Assembly (NCBI RefSeq): GCF_000307025.1
Contig: NC_018584.1
Span: 930,001 to 994,000 of the forward strand
Direction of reading: 5' to 3'
Length of the DNA stretch: 64,000 nt
DNA from: Listeria monocytogenes ATCC 19117
GTDB taxonomy: Bacteria > Bacillota > Bacilli > Lactobacillales > Listeriaceae
Part shown: piece after piece, positions 1 through 9,786 of the stretch
Numbering within the stretch: position 1 is the stretch's first letter
How the letters are laid out: the number at the start of each line of letters is the position of its first letter
Program-made: the position numbers and the translations under genes
Notes under the pieces: generated by a model
The model's input: only the letters and a program-made list of their open reading frames with translations
What the model was told of the DNA's origin: nothing
Database searches by the model: none

Positions 1-176
1 CGCAGTATTTGGCGACGATGGATTGGCGCGCGATTATTTTAATCATCTTCGTTCTCGCAGCAGCCGTTTGTATGTACTATCCGTTCTTCAAAATGTATGA
101 GAAGAGCTTGATTAAAGAAGAAGAAGTTGTATCAGAACGCCAAGCTGCGCACGATGCACTAGACTTGGATTTCTAA
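1..176 (+). CDS. PTS sugar transporter subunit IIC, C-terminal end (partial)
   Basis: The frame is open from the window edge and ends in TAA at 174-176. It gives the last 57 or so residues of a membrane protein: one hydrophobic helix ending in a YYPFFK-like sequence, then a charged acidic cytoplasmic tail. That ending is typical of lactose/cellobiose-family EIIC permeases (two full-length relatives lie at 22.3 and 35.2 kb). It sits 20 bp upstream of the NagB-like gene, so it probably heads the same sugar operon. The substrate cannot be inferred from this fragment. Confidence 0.75.
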   Translation, partial: QYLATMDWRAIILIIFVLAAAVCMYYPFFKMYEKSLIKEEEVVSERQAAHDALDLDF

Positions 177-196
177 TAAGAAAGGTTGATTTTAAA

Positions 197-925
197 ATGA
201 AATTAATTATTAATGAAAATGAACAACTCGTGGCGCAAACAGTGAGCCAAAGAATCATTGAATTGGTAAAAGAAAAACCTGCAAGTTTAATTTGTATCGC
301 TGGTGGGGACACGCCTTTACTAACAATAGAAGCGATTATTAAAGCGAATCAAACGGGCGAAGTAGATTTTAGTGAGACGCAATTTGTTGGTTTGGATGAA
401 TGGGTTGGCCTTGGACGCGAAACAAAAGGTAGCTGTATCCAAACACTCTATGATGCATTTTTCGACCGTTTGAAAAATGTTTCTAGTGAACAAATTTGCT
501 TTTTCGATGGGAAAGCAACGAGCTTAACGGATGAATGCGCTCGTGTAGACAAGTTTATCGACGACCGTGGCGGAATGGATTTTATTTTGCTGGGGATTGG
601 ACTTAATGGGCATATTGGCTTCAACGAGCCATTTGTGCCAGTAGATGTGAACTGTCATGTCGTGGAACTTGATGATGTAACGAAACGCGTCATGAGCAAA
701 TATTTTGATACAGATTTGCCACTAACACACGGAATTTCTCTTGGTATGCAACAAATTTTAGCGGCGAAAGAAATATATTTAGTAGCAACTGGCGAGAAAA
801 AAATTGATATCGTGAAACAAGTAGTGGAAAAAGAACCGACAGTAGCGATTCCTGCAACACTCGTAAAAGATTCGAATACAACACTTGTAGTCGATAAAAT
901 TGCCGCGAGTGGGGTGGAAGCATAA
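197..925 (+). CDS. Glucosamine-6-phosphate deaminase family protein (NagB-like)
   Basis: The 242-aa protein belongs to the NagB/6-phosphogluconolactonase fold that isomerises and deaminates amino-sugar phosphates. Visible motifs are GLDEW at residues 65-69, carrying the catalytic Asp, and GLNGHIGFNEP at 135-145, carrying the ring-opening His139. An AAGxxG-like phosphate loop (IAGGDTP) lies near residue 35. Length matches the family. It follows a PTS IIC by 20 bp and overlaps the next gene by one base (TAATG), so it probably processes the sugar phosphate delivered by that PTS. Canonical NagB exists elsewhere in Listeria, so the exact substrate may differ. Confidence 0.85.
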   Translation: MKLIINENEQLVAQTVSQRIIELVKEKPASLICIAGGDTPLLTIEAIIKANQTGEVDFSETQFVGLDEWVGLGRETKGSCIQTLYDAFFDRLKNVSSEQICFFDGKATSLTDECARVDKFIDDRGGMDFILLGIGLNGHIGFNEPFVPVDVNCHVVELDDVTKRVMSKYFDTDLPLTHGISLGMQQILAAKEIYLVATGEKKIDIVKQVVEKEPTVAIPATLVKDSNTTLVVDKIAASGVEA

Positions 926-1878
926 TGGAAAAAATTATCGTTAACGGCAGAAAAAATGGACAAAAAATCGAGATAGCTTGCTCTAATTTAGTGATGGGTG
1001 CAGGAGATTTCTTACGTGCAGATAATATGGATTTTGCGGGTCCAGTACTAGATCAATATTTTGAAATGGGTGGAAATATTTTTGATACGGCGCGCCATTA
1101 TCGCCATAGTGAAAAAGCGATTGGCGCGTGGATGAATATGAGAGGAAATCGTGATAGTGTCATTATCCAAACGAAAGGCGGGCATCCAGTTCGGGAAGCA
1201 AGCGACGTGCCGCGGGTTACTCCGGAAGCAATTCACGAAGATATTTCGGTTAGTTTAGATACGCTACAAACAGATCATGTTGAATTATTCGCACTTCATC
1301 GCGACAATCCAGATGTAGAAGTGGGTCCTATTATGGAGGCGATGCATAAAGAAGTGGAAGATGGCCGCGTTTATGCTATCGGACTTTCAAACTGGGAGCT
1401 CCCGCGTATTATCGAAGCGAATGAATATGCAGTGAGCCATGGATTGACGCCACTAAGCTTTAACAGCCCTAATTTTAGTTTGGCAAAAGTGAATCGACCA
1501 CGCTGGGAAAATTGTGTTTCGGCGAGTGAAGAGATGATTCGCTGGCATGAGGCGACGAATTTGCCACTATTTTCTTGGTCATCACAAGCAGGCGGATTTT
1601 TCTCTGGTAGATTTTCTGAGGAAGACACGCGCGATACGGAAATGGTCGAAGTTTATTATAGTGAGGCAAACTGGGAAAGATACAGTCGTGCCAAGCAACT
1701 AGCTAACCAAAAAGGTTGCACTCCAATCCAAATTTCGCTTGCTTATGTATTAACGCAATCATTCCCGACAGCCGCTGTCATCGGTCCGGAAAATGCTACG
1801 GAACTTCAATCTTCCGTTGCAGCGGCCGGGATTAAATTAACAGCGTCTGAGGTTGATTGGCTGGATTTAAAGGCATAA
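925..1878 (+). CDS. Aldo/keto reductase
   Basis: The 317-aa protein has a (beta/alpha)8 NADPH-dependent oxidoreductase fold. The catalytic tetrad is readable: Asp54 and Tyr59 in DTARHY, Lys84 in IQTKGG, and His125 in LFALHRD. The C-terminal cofactor region (IGPENATEL) is present. The start codon overlaps the previous stop and the gene sits inside the sugar-utilisation operon, so a sugar-derived carbonyl is the likely substrate (inference). Nothing looks truncated. Confidence 0.88.
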   Translation: MEKIIVNGRKNGQKIEIACSNLVMGAGDFLRADNMDFAGPVLDQYFEMGGNIFDTARHYRHSEKAIGAWMNMRGNRDSVIIQTKGGHPVREASDVPRVTPEAIHEDISVSLDTLQTDHVELFALHRDNPDVEVGPIMEAMHKEVEDGRVYAIGLSNWELPRIIEANEYAVSHGLTPLSFNSPNFSLAKVNRPRWENCVSASEEMIRWHEATNLPLFSWSSQAGGFFSGRFSEEDTRDTEMVEVYYSEANWERYSRAKQLANQKGCTPIQISLAYVLTQSFPTAAVIGPENATELQSSVAAAGIKLTASEVDWLDLKA

Positions 1879-1895
1879 GGAAAGGCGGAGAAACA

Positions 1896-2663
1896 ATGAA
1901 TATAAAAGAAAAAATAGCAGTCCAACTTTATTCTGTACGAAAAGAAATGGAGCGCGATTTAGAAGGTACGCTCCGGAAAATGCATGAAATCGGCTTTCGA
2001 TATGTGCAACTTGATGGTATGCGTGGCAATGATCCAAGCGAGGTACGTCGTTTACTGCAAAAATATGAGTTAAAAGTGATCGGCATGCACATCAAGCATG
2101 ATCGTTTTATGAATGATTTGGATGGCATCATTGAAGAAGCTTATTTCTTTGATTGTAAAACTGTTTTTGACAAATATATTGAAGAAGAGGACCAAACGAC
2201 AGCGGGCTACACGGCAACAAAAGCGGCGTTAATTAATGCGGCGGAAAAACTACATCCACTAGGTTTTCGCATTGGTCTTCATAATCCGGAATACGATTTC
2301 AATGAATGCATTCATGGTCGCAGAGTGATGGATTATATTACCGACCCAGTTGACGGTATTTGTATTTATGCTGAACCTGATACTTACTGGATTCGCGCAG
2401 CTGGACATGATGAAACAGAATTTATTAAACGCTACAGCGGCCGCGCGCCGATTGTGCATATGAAAGATTTTGTGAGCGGTTTTGAACTAGAAGATATGGA
2501 TAATAATTTAGTCGAAATAGGGCAAGGTGAAGTGGATTTTCGCGCTATTATTGAATGGGGCGAAGCAAACGGAGTCGAGTACTATTGCATTGAGCAAGAT
2601 AGATCCAAACGAGCTATGTTCGAAACACTAGAAGCCAGTTACCAATATTTATTGCAGCTATAA
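1896..2663 (+). CDS. Sugar phosphate isomerase/epimerase (AP-endonuclease-2 TIM barrel)
   Basis: The 255-aa product starts MNIKEKIAVQLYS. I chose ATG 1896 because GGAAAGGCGGAG precedes it at good spacing; an upstream in-frame start would lie inside the previous gene. The TIM-barrel family is indicated by QLYSVR at the first strand, GMHIKHD, YAEPDTYW, HMKDF, and the closing GQGEVDF...YCIEQD segment, which supply the metal-binding His/Glu/Asp residues. Such enzymes epimerise or isomerise sugars and inositols. It is the last gene of the operon, followed by a terminator. Confidence 0.8.
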   Translation: MNIKEKIAVQLYSVRKEMERDLEGTLRKMHEIGFRYVQLDGMRGNDPSEVRRLLQKYELKVIGMHIKHDRFMNDLDGIIEEAYFFDCKTVFDKYIEEEDQTTAGYTATKAALINAAEKLHPLGFRIGLHNPEYDFNECIHGRRVMDYITDPVDGICIYAEPDTYWIRAAGHDETEFIKRYSGRAPIVHMKDFVSGFELEDMDNNLVEIGQGEVDFRAIIEWGEANGVEYYCIEQDRSKRAMFETLEASYQYLLQL

Positions 2664-2668
2664 AAAGA

Positions 2669-2698
2669 AAAACGTCAGACTTGTTCTGGCGTTTTTTT
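2669..2698 (+). terminator. Rho-independent terminator of the NagB-like operon
   Basis: AACGTCAGA pairs with TCTGGCGTT (one G-U pair) around a short loop, followed by a run of seven T. It lies directly after the epimerase stop. Confidence 0.85.
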
Positions 2699-2718
2699 GT
2701 GCGCAAAATCATTGTACG

Positions 2719-2744
2719 GTTTTTAACAAGCAAGTTGTGGGAAC
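2719..2744 (+). promoter_or_regulatory. Candidate SigB promoter before the LPXTG gene
   Basis: GTTTTT and GGGAAC are separated by 14 bases, close to the SigB consensus GTTTAA-N12-15-GGGWAW, and about 37 bases upstream of the start codon. I recall that the EGD-e counterpart (lmo0880) is SigB dependent. The final C in the -10 and the weak -35 keep confidence moderate. Confidence 0.5.
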
Positions 2745-2780
2745 TATAAAGATAGATGTTTTAAGGGGGAATGAAACAAA

Positions 2781-4169
2781 ATGAAAAAAAGATGGTTAGT
2801 ATTTGCAATTATATGTTTAATTATCACTGGATTTTTAAGCCCAAAAGCAGAAGCTGCAACAGATTACGGCAGCAGTTTTTTTACTAATGTATCATTACAA
2901 AATCAAAACGGGGAGCAAACAACGAATTTTAAGGAAAATAGTAAAGTGCGAGTGGCGTATGATTTCGTTATTACACAGCCAGTTGCAAGCGGAGAAACAA
3001 TGACGCTTACTATTCCTAATCAGCTAAAATTAATTAATTATGGCGGATTCCCTCTTATGGATTCGCAAGGAAACACGATCGCAAATGCAACCGTTGATCA
3101 AGCAACGGGAACCATTACATTAACTTTTACCGACTATGTAAATACACATACAGATTTAAGTGGCAGCCTCTTTTATAACGCAACTTTTAACAGCAAAAAT
3201 ATTCAAACAGATCAAGTAAATCCAATCGCATTTCCGGTGAAAAATTCGACCCAAACGATAAACGCCTTTATTAGCAAAGTTAATACTGGTGGCGGTACGG
3301 GCTCACCAACAATCGTTTTTAAACAAGGGCGAATGGATGATAAAGACTTGAGTATTTTACATTGGACTGTTACTTTAAATAATGCGTTGACACCTATTGA
3401 TAATTCCGTTTACACGGATACGCTTGGCTCAGGGCAAAATCTGCTTGGAAGTGCAACAATCAAATACCGCGATGCCAACAAAAAAGTGATAACTACCAAT
3501 ATCCAGCCAATTACGCTGGATGCAGATCGCAATTTTGAATTATCTATTGGAACGTTAAATAATCAATCTGTTGTCATTACTTATGATACGAAAATTACGA
3601 CGAAACAAAAAAGCTATACGAATAAAGCAACGCTATCCGGTGATAACCTAGAGGCTGTTTCGAGAAATGCGACAGTGAATGATTACGGTAGCGGTGGACA
3701 AGGAACAGGAACCCCGCCAGCGCCACCGGTTAAAGAAGAACCACCATTTATTCCGGCTGAAAAGCAACCGATTGAAAAAACAGTCGAAACAGATTTTGGT
3801 CCACTTGAAATCGTTAAAGATTCCGAACAAAATGGTAAAATTAAAGTCATCTATAAAGTGAAAGATGGCGATACATTACCTGGAGTAGCTAATAAGTTTG
3901 ATGTCTCTGTTGCAGAAATTAAAGACTGGAACAATCTCACATCGGATACTTTACAAGCCGGTCAAAAATTACAACTAACGATTGAAAAAACACTCTTATC
4001 CAAAATCACCATTCCACCTGTGCAAAAAGTGACTAGCACAACAAGCGTAGACGGTGTCGTAAAAGCAACAGGGGTTTTACCTCATACTGGGGATTCGAAC
4101 CCGTTTATCCCATTTGTAACAGGGGTAAGTTTAGTAGCACTTGGTTTTACATTTGGACGTAGAAATTAA
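2781..4169 (+). CDS. LPXTG-anchored surface protein with LysM domain
   Basis: The 462-aa secreted wall protein has a signal peptide at residues 1-25, cleaved near AEA-A. Two Ig-like adhesin-type modules cover roughly residues 27-165 and 170-300, and a Gly/Pro-rich linker follows at 303-325. A LysM peptidoglycan-binding domain spans 356-400 (YKVKDGDTL to AGQKLQL). The sorting signal is LPHTG at 433-437, with a hydrophobic helix and an RRN tail. Having both LysM and a sortase motif gives two modes of wall attachment. Sortase A is encoded at 52.3 kb. It is monocistronic, with a SigB-like promoter and its own bidirectional terminator. The ligand is unknown. Confidence 0.93.
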   Translation: MKKRWLVFAIICLIITGFLSPKAEAATDYGSSFFTNVSLQNQNGEQTTNFKENSKVRVAYDFVITQPVASGETMTLTIPNQLKLINYGGFPLMDSQGNTIANATVDQATGTITLTFTDYVNTHTDLSGSLFYNATFNSKNIQTDQVNPIAFPVKNSTQTINAFISKVNTGGGTGSPTIVFKQGRMDDKDLSILHWTVTLNNALTPIDNSVYTDTLGSGQNLLGSATIKYRDANKKVITTNIQPITLDADRNFELSIGTLNNQSVVITYDTKITTKQKSYTNKATLSGDNLEAVSRNATVNDYGSGGQGTGTPPAPPVKEEPPFIPAEKQPIEKTVETDFGPLEIVKDSEQNGKIKVIYKVKDGDTLPGVANKFDVSVAEIKDWNNLTSDTLQAGQKLQLTIEKTLLSKITIPPVQKVTSTTSVDGVVKATGVLPHTGDSNPFIPFVTGVSLVALGFTFGRRN

Positions 4170-4171
4170 CG

Positions 4172-4213
4172 AAAAAGGAAGCACTCTTCTTATGAATGAG
4201 TGCTTCCTTTTTT
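4172..4213. terminator. Bidirectional terminator between convergent genes
   Basis: AAAAAGGAAGCACTC and GAGTGCTTCCTTTTT form a perfect 15-bp stem with an 11-nt loop and T/A tracts on both sides. It serves the LPXTG gene on plus and the secreted protein on minus. Confidence 0.92.
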
Positions 4214-4214
4214 A

Positions 4215-4691
4215 TTATAATAAGTGCCCTTTTTTTCGATGCGTCACTTGTTGGTTTTTAGAATGATCATGAAACGATTTAGAGTTTTTCTTTGGTTTCT
4301 CTGGAAGGTTTATGGTGATTGTTTTGCTCTCACTAGTCCCATCTGTCATTGTCGCTGTGATTGTCACTAAATTATTTCCAGGTTGCAAATTAGCTAATGC
4401 AAATTGATGGTTTTCGGTGCTACCAGCAATTGATTGCGTTTGATTATTTGTTTCGGTGGTAATCGTGGCGGCTTCCTCTGTTACAAACATTAATTCCGCG
4501 CTATTTTTTGTCGTTTCAATATAAGGATTTTGGATGGAGTAAGGTAGAAACATATCCATTAATTCGTTTGTGGTTGCAGTTGTATAAGTAGTTCCTGTTG
4601 CTTCTTTTTGCGCGTGGGCAATCTCCGGAAGCCAGTTTAACGTTAGTGATAAAAGCGCTATTATTAATAGAATATAACCTTTTTTCTTCAT
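4215..4691 (-). CDS. Secreted hypothetical protein, single Ig-like module
   Basis: The 158-aa product starts at the ATG whose first base is 4691 (MKKKGYILL), with AGAGGTGAG upstream on the minus strand; the nearby in-frame GTG would sit on that ribosome site. Residues 1-28 form a signal peptide cleaved after AHA. The rest is Thr/Asn-rich, with a C-terminal beta-sandwich-like segment (NLQPGNNLVTITATMTDGTS) and a basic His/Lys tail. No anchor motif is seen, so it is probably released or loosely bound. I do not recognise a function. Confidence 0.7.
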   Translation of the reverse strand: MKKKGYILLIIALLSLTLNWLPEIAHAQKEATGTTYTTATTNELMDMFLPYSIQNPYIETTKNSAELMFVTEEAATITTETNNQTQSIAGSTENHQFALANLQPGNNLVTITATMTDGTSESKTITINLPEKPKKNSKSFHDHSKNQQVTHRKKGHLL

Positions 4692-4823
4692 CCTTCTCAC
4701 CTCTTCTTGTTATATTATAAAAAAGAAATATGAACAAACTATGAATAAAACATGATAGATTTAAAAAATCGCTACCAATTTAGCTGTTTTTAACGTAAGA
4801 TAAAAGAAAAAAGGAGTAGAGCA

Positions 4824-5306
4824 ATGGAACTTGATAATTTAGAAAAGAAATTACCGGAGAAAATTAAAACAGTTTGGCGGCAAACGGAGGGAATTGCTGT
4901 TCTTACTTTTCTACTTTGTTCGGTTGTAGCGGCAATCATTTTGTATTATGCAGGAGCTTCGGTGTGGTGGAGTGCGATCGGTTTTGGATTAACGGTACTT
5001 TATGCTGCCTTTATTTACTTATTCATTATTCCGTTTCGTTTTGCACGTTGGAGCTACCAGATTAAACCAGACGAAATGGAAATTCAGCACGGCATTATTT
5101 TTAGAAGTCGTGTCTTAATTCCGATGATTCGCATTCAACACGTGGAAACGGAGCAAGGTCCGCTACTTAGAAGACAAAAACTCGTTTCTTTATCGATTAC
5201 AACTGCTGCAAAAACACATAAGATTGAAGCGGTAAACGAGTCTGAATCAGATGAACTTAGACATCATATTCTTGAACTTGTGAAGGTGGCGAAAGAAGAT
5301 GTTTGA
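4824..5306 (+). CDS. PH domain-containing membrane protein (YdbS-like)
   Basis: The 160-aa protein has two transmembrane helices at about residues 22-65, followed by a bacterial PH2 (bPH2, DUF304) domain with the typical QHVETEQGPLLRRQKL segment near residue 110. It overlaps the next gene by eight bases, and the pair matches the ydbS-ydbT arrangement of Bacillus subtilis. There these proteins are linked to resistance against a sublancin/bacteriocin-type agent (from memory). The exact molecular role is unknown. Confidence 0.82.
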   Translation: MELDNLEKKLPEKIKTVWRQTEGIAVLTFLLCSVVAAIILYYAGASVWWSAIGFGLTVLYAAFIYLFIIPFRFARWSYQIKPDEMEIQHGIIFRSRVLIPMIRIQHVETEQGPLLRRQKLVSLSITTAAKTHKIEAVNESESDELRHHILELVKVAKEDV

Positions 5307-6774
5307 AGAAAGACGCCTCCATCCGATTGCCCTCATTAAAGAAATTATTACGAACGTAAGACGCAATATTGTTCCTATCGTCGTCGGTTTATTTTCCGTT
5401 TTCCGCGCCATTAATAGTAACGGTTATTTGCCGGACTGGGCTGTATATTTAATTATTGTCATCGTTATATTACTCATTTTAACCCCCGCAGTCTTAAAAT
5501 ACATAACCTACAAATACACCCTCGAAGACCAAGGGATTCGCATCAAATACGGTTTGATTTTTCGAAAAAATACATACATACCTTACGAGCGCATCCAAAC
5601 CGTCCAAAAGAAACAATGGTTTTTCTTTATCCCATTTAATGTCTGCCAAATTTTAATCGAAACAGCTGGCGGTAACGGGAAAACAGAAGCCGATTTAGTC
5701 GCTGTCCCAGTTGGCGTAGTAGACGAATTAAATGATTTACGCGACGGTAAAAAGAGAGACATCCAAGAAGCCGTGCCAGAAACCGAGGAAACCACAGTAG
5801 AAGTGGCAGAAGCACCAGAAAAAACGGTCATGCTACAAACAAAACAGCTTATTTTAATGGCAGTAACATCCGGCGGCGTTTTCGGGACGCTCCTTATCGT
5901 TCTAGCATTCATGCAACAATTCCGAGAAGTCATCCCGACAGACTGGATGGAAGCTCAAGCAGAAGAGTTATGGAAAATGGGCATTATCGTACTAATTGTA
6001 TTAATTGTCTTGATTCTTTTGGTATTATGGGGAATATCAATTGTGACGACATTGTTCAAGTATTTCCAGTTCAAATTGATGAAATATCCCAATTCACTTG
6101 TTGTAGAAAAAGGACTATTAGAACGAAACCATACAACCATTTCACTTTCGCGTATTCAAGGAATCACCATTATTGAATCACCACTACGACAAATGCTCGG
6201 CTTAGTAGCGGTCAAAGTTACTACTGCAGGGAACTCGGGTGATGAAAAACTATCCGGTGACATTTTACTTTTGCCTATTATGAAAAAAGCGTTGGCTTTA
6301 AAAACATTAAAAGAAATGCTACCAGATTATTTATTTGAAATAGAAAAAATGGAACGTGCTCCAAAAGCCAGTTTGCGCAGATTTTTGCAGATTTACTTGA
6401 TCTGGACAATTATCCCAGCCGCAGTAGCAAGTATTTTATTTTTCCCACTCGGCTTAATTAGTATTATTTTGCCAGTTTTAGCAGGGATAAAAGGGGTAAC
6501 CAGCTACCGCGCAACCGGAGTTTTCACAGATAAGCACACACTCCTTGTCCAGTCACGCCCAATTTTCTCCAAGTTAACGCACATTATCCGCAAAGAGCGA
6601 ATTCAAGGTTTAAGCTTAAGACAAAGCATTTGGATGGAAAAAGGCGGATCAAGGCACTTAAATGTTTGGCTTAAATCAGGAAGTACAAGCGCTGAAGCTT
6701 ATGTTCGCTATATCAATCAAGACTTAGCTATCAAGGTATACAATTGGTACAGCCCGTCCAAAACAATAAATTAA
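5299..6774 (+). CDS. PH domain-containing membrane protein (YdbT-like)
   Basis: The 491-aa protein has repeated units of paired membrane helices plus bPH2 domains, with helices near 20-60, 195-260 and 360-410. The domains show the motifs YIPYERIQTVQ (about residue 93), TISLSRIQGI (about 280) and HIIRKERIQGLSL (about 430). ATG 5299 lies inside the end of the YdbS-like gene, so the two are translationally coupled. They probably form one membrane complex. The terminator follows directly. Confidence 0.85.
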   Translation: MFEERRLHPIALIKEIITNVRRNIVPIVVGLFSVFRAINSNGYLPDWAVYLIIVIVILLILTPAVLKYITYKYTLEDQGIRIKYGLIFRKNTYIPYERIQTVQKKQWFFFIPFNVCQILIETAGGNGKTEADLVAVPVGVVDELNDLRDGKKRDIQEAVPETEETTVEVAEAPEKTVMLQTKQLILMAVTSGGVFGTLLIVLAFMQQFREVIPTDWMEAQAEELWKMGIIVLIVLIVLILLVLWGISIVTTLFKYFQFKLMKYPNSLVVEKGLLERNHTTISLSRIQGITIIESPLRQMLGLVAVKVTTAGNSGDEKLSGDILLLPIMKKALALKTLKEMLPDYLFEIEKMERAPKASLRRFLQIYLIWTIIPAAVASILFFPLGLISIILPVLAGIKGVTSYRATGVFTDKHTLLVQSRPIFSKLTHIIRKERIQGLSLRQSIWMEKGGSRHLNVWLKSGSTSAEAYVRYINQDLAIKVYNWYSPSKTIN

Positions 6775-6850
6775 AAAAGAACACGTCATTTCCTAAAAAT
6801 CGCTGATCAATAGCGACTGTAATTTTGGAAATGGCTGTTCTTTTATTTTT
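6775..6850 (+). terminator. Long stem terminator after the PH-domain pair
   Basis: AAAAGAACA(C)GTCATTTCC pairs with GGAAATGGCTGTTCTTTT across a loop that holds a smaller ATCGCT/AGCGAC helix. A T-rich tract follows. Confidence 0.75.
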
Positions 6851-6923
6851 TGTTCAATTACCCTGAAATCTGGTAAAATAGATAGAATAAACGAAAGAGT
6901 AGATAGAGAGGATTGGTTAAGTA

Positions 6924-8303
6924 GTGAAACATATAGTCATTATCGGAGGCGGCTTATCAGGGCTTGCAGCAGCGTATGAACTACAAAAAACACATCCGAA
7001 TTATACGTGGGAATTAGTAGAAAAAGACAAAAAACTAGGCGGGAAATTTGAAACGGTTAAACGGGACGGATTTTTAATTGAAAAAGGACCAGACTCCTTT
7101 TTAGCAAGAAAACCAGCTGGTGTAGGCTTAGTGAAGGATTTAGGACTCGAAGATAAACTGATTGCGAACGCGACAGGAAGATCCTACATTTACCACCAAA
7201 AAGCACTTCATCCGATTCCAGAAGGCTCAGTGATGGGAATTCCAACAGATAAAGAAGCATTGCTAGCTAGTACACTCGTATCCGAAATTGGGAAAGCTCG
7301 CGCACTTCAAGAACCAACAATGGAACGAAATAATCAAGAACAAGATCAAGCACTTGGCGAATTCTTTGAAGCGCGATTCGGTAAAGAATTAGTCAAAACA
7401 ATTATCGAACCACTTTTATCAGGAATTTATGCCGGAGATATATACAAAATGAGTTTACGCGCCACTTTTCCACAATTCGAACAAGCAGTTAAAAAATATG
7501 GGAATTTGATGGATGGCTTAAAAGAAAGTAGCATGCAAACGACAGGGACAAAAGCTACTATTGGTGCTTTTCGAACATTAGAAGGCGGGCTAGATGCGTT
7601 ACCAAAAGCCATTGCCGCCGCACTTCCAAAAGAAAATTTGCATACAGCAAAACAAGCAACGAACATTACGAAAAAGAATAGCTCTTACGAAATTTCTTTT
7701 GTAGATGGCGATAAAATGGAGGCAGATGGCGTCATTATCGCTGCCACACATGATGCGCTAATTCATTTATTAGCAGAAAAAACGACAGAACCATTCGCGG
7801 GACAACCGCTTACGACTCTCGCAACTGTCTCATTAGCATACAATGAACAAGATGTACCGATTTTACCAGATGGAACAGGCTATCTAGTTGCCAGAACCGC
7901 CCCATATAAAACCACTGCTTGTACATGGGTGCAGAAAAAATGGCCGCATATGGTACCAGAAAATAAAATGTTACTACGAGGCTTTGTTGGGAAAGCGGGA
8001 GAAACTTGGTTAGAGCAAGCAAGTGATGAAGCAATCGTTTCAGCTGTTTTGAGAGATTATGCGGAAATGATGGACCTTCACGCCGCGCCACTTTTTTATG
8101 AAGTAAGCCGAATGAAATCCGCAATGCCTCAATACTTAGTTAATCACCAGGACCGACTAAAACAATTGAAAAAGAACATCAAAGCAGATTACCCAGGGGT
8201 TTATTTTGCAGGAATGAGCTACGAAGGTGTGGGTATTCCTGATTGCATCGCAGGAGCTCAAACAGCCGCTAAGGAATTAGTAGATTACTTGGAAGAGGTG
8301 TAA
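6924..8303 (+). CDS. hemY: Coproporphyrinogen III oxidase (HemY/CgoX family)
   Basis: The 459-aa flavoprotein starts at GTG 6924. The FAD-binding Rossmann motif GGGLSGLAAAYELQ is at residues 7-20, and the second FAD contact GVGIPDCIAGAQTA is near the C-terminus. In Gram-positive bacteria this family oxidises coproporphyrinogen III to coproporphyrin III in the coproporphyrin-dependent heme pathway, and is often still annotated as protoporphyrinogen oxidase. It is followed after one base by acpS. Length is normal. Confidence 0.9.
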   Translation: MKHIVIIGGGLSGLAAAYELQKTHPNYTWELVEKDKKLGGKFETVKRDGFLIEKGPDSFLARKPAGVGLVKDLGLEDKLIANATGRSYIYHQKALHPIPEGSVMGIPTDKEALLASTLVSEIGKARALQEPTMERNNQEQDQALGEFFEARFGKELVKTIIEPLLSGIYAGDIYKMSLRATFPQFEQAVKKYGNLMDGLKESSMQTTGTKATIGAFRTLEGGLDALPKAIAAALPKENLHTAKQATNITKKNSSYEISFVDGDKMEADGVIIAATHDALIHLLAEKTTEPFAGQPLTTLATVSLAYNEQDVPILPDGTGYLVARTAPYKTTACTWVQKKWPHMVPENKMLLRGFVGKAGETWLEQASDEAIVSAVLRDYAEMMDLHAAPLFYEVSRMKSAMPQYLVNHQDRLKQLKKNIKADYPGVYFAGMSYEGVGIPDCIAGAQTAAKELVDYLEEV

Positions 8304-8304
8304 C

Positions 8305-8661
8305 ATGATTAAAGGAATCGGACTAGATATGATTGATTTAGAACGTGTAAAACAAGTCGTGGAAAAGAATCCACGCTTTATCGAACGTGTTTTAACAGAA
8401 AAAGAAATTAAGCAATTTGAAAAATACGAAGGTAATCGCAAAATCGAATTTTTAGCTGGGCGTTTTGCAGCAAAAGAAGCATATGCTAAGGCGAATGGAA
8501 CTGGTTTTGGCAAACATTTAAGTTTTACGGATGTAGAAATTTTGCAAGTAGAAGATGGGCGACCCCATGTTACTTTACCAGTCAAATCAGGTGAAAACGT
8601 TTTTGTGAGCATTACCCACACAGCTAGATCAGCCGCAGCTCAAGTGATAATTGAAATTTAG
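8305..8661 (+). CDS. acpS: Holo-[acyl-carrier-protein] synthase
   Basis: The 118-aa 4'-phosphopantetheinyl transferase converts apo-ACP to holo-ACP using CoA. The signature GIGLDMIDLERV at the N-terminus holds the Mg-binding Asp, and GRFAAKEAYAKA at about residues 51-62 holds the second acidic ligand. Its start is one base after the hemY stop and alr follows by 18 bp, the same acpS-alr order seen in Bacillus. Confidence 0.95.
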   Translation: MIKGIGLDMIDLERVKQVVEKNPRFIERVLTEKEIKQFEKYEGNRKIEFLAGRFAAKEAYAKANGTGFGKHLSFTDVEILQVEDGRPHVTLPVKSGENVFVSITHTARSAAAQVIIEI

Positions 8662-8679
8662 AAAGGAAAGTGAACAATC

Positions 8680-9786
8680 ATGGTGACAGGCTGGCATCGT
8701 CCTACATGGATTGAGATAGACCGCGCAGCAATTCGCGAAAATATAAAAAATGAACAAAATAAACTTCCAGAAAATGTGGATTTATGGGCAGTAGTCAAAG
8801 CTAATGCATATGGTCACGGAATTATCGAAGTTGCTAGAACAGCGAAAGAAGCTGGAGCAAAAGGTTTCTGTGTTGCCATTTTAGATGAGGCGTTGGCTCT
8901 TAGAGAAGCTGGGTTTCAAGATGACTTTATTCTTGTACTTGGCGCAACTAGAAAAGAAGATGCAAATTTAGCGGCCAAAAACCACATTTCCCTCACTGTT
9001 TTTAGAGAGGACTGGCTAGAGGACCTAACCTTAGAAGCGCCACTTCGCATTCATTTAAAAGTAGATAGCGGTATGGGGCGTCTTGGGATTCGTACAACCG
9101 ACGAAGCAAGGCGAATCGAAACGACAATTGCTAAAGACAACCAACTACAACTAGAAGGTATCTACACGCATTTTGCAACAGCTGATCAACTTGAAACTAG
9201 TTATTTCGAACAACAATTAGCTAAGTTCCAAACCATTTTAACGAGTTTAAAAAATCGCCCAACGTATGTTCATACAGCCAATTCAGCTGCTTCATTATTA
9301 CAGCCACAAATCGGGTTTGATGCGATTCGCTTTGGTATATCGATGTACGGGTTAACCCCTTCCACCGAAATCAAAACTAGCTTACCATTTGAGCTTAAAC
9401 CAGCCCTTGCACTCTATACCGAAATGGTTCATGTGAAAGAACTCGCACCAGGTGATAGTGTTAGCTACGGAGCAACCTACACTGCAACAGAACGAGAATG
9501 GGTTGCAACGTTACCGATTGGCTATGCAGATGGGTTGATTCGTCATTACAGCGGATTTCATGTTTTAGTAGACGGGGAACTAGCCCCAATTATAGGACGC
9601 GTTTGTATGGATCAAACCATCATAAAACTACCGCGCGAATTTCAAACTGGTTCAAAAGTAACGATAATTGGCACGGACCATGGAAACACGATAACAGCAG
9701 ATGATGCCGCTCACTATTTAGATACAATAAATTATGAGGTTACTTGTCTGTTAAATGAGCGTATACCTAGAAAATACATCCATTAG
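8680..9786 (+). CDS. alr: Alanine racemase
   Basis: The 368-aa PLP enzyme interconverts L- and D-alanine for peptidoglycan and teichoic-acid D-alanylation. The PLP lysine lies in [11 protein letters not shown] near residue 39. The catalytic tyrosine is in SVSYGATYT near residue 265, and the metal/phosphate region includes YADGL and GRVCMDQ. Called dal in Listeria, where loss gives D-alanine auxotrophy. The ribosome site GAAAGGAAAG precedes ATG 8680. Confidence 0.95.
   Translation: MVTGWHRPTWIEIDRAAIRENIKNEQNKLPENVDLWAVVKANAYGHGIIEVARTAKEAGAKGFCVAILDEALALREAGFQDDFILVLGATRKEDANLAAKNHISLTVFREDWLEDLTLEAPLRIHLKVDSGMGRLGIRTTDEARRIETTIAKDNQLQLEGIYTHFATADQLETSYFEQQLAKFQTILTSLKNRPTYVHTANSAASLLQPQIGFDAIRFGISMYGLTPSTEIKTSLPFELKPALALYTEMVHVKELAPGDSVSYGATYTATEREWVATLPIGYADGLIRHYSGFHVLVDGELAPIIGRVCMDQTIIKLPREFQTGSKVTIIGTDHGNTITADDAAHYLDTINYEVTCLLNERIPRKYIH

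Noticed and set aside
2719-2738. PrfA box near TTTTTAACAAGCAAGTTG
   Set aside because: It departs from TTAACANNTGTTAA in too many positions. The SigB-like promoter explains the region better.
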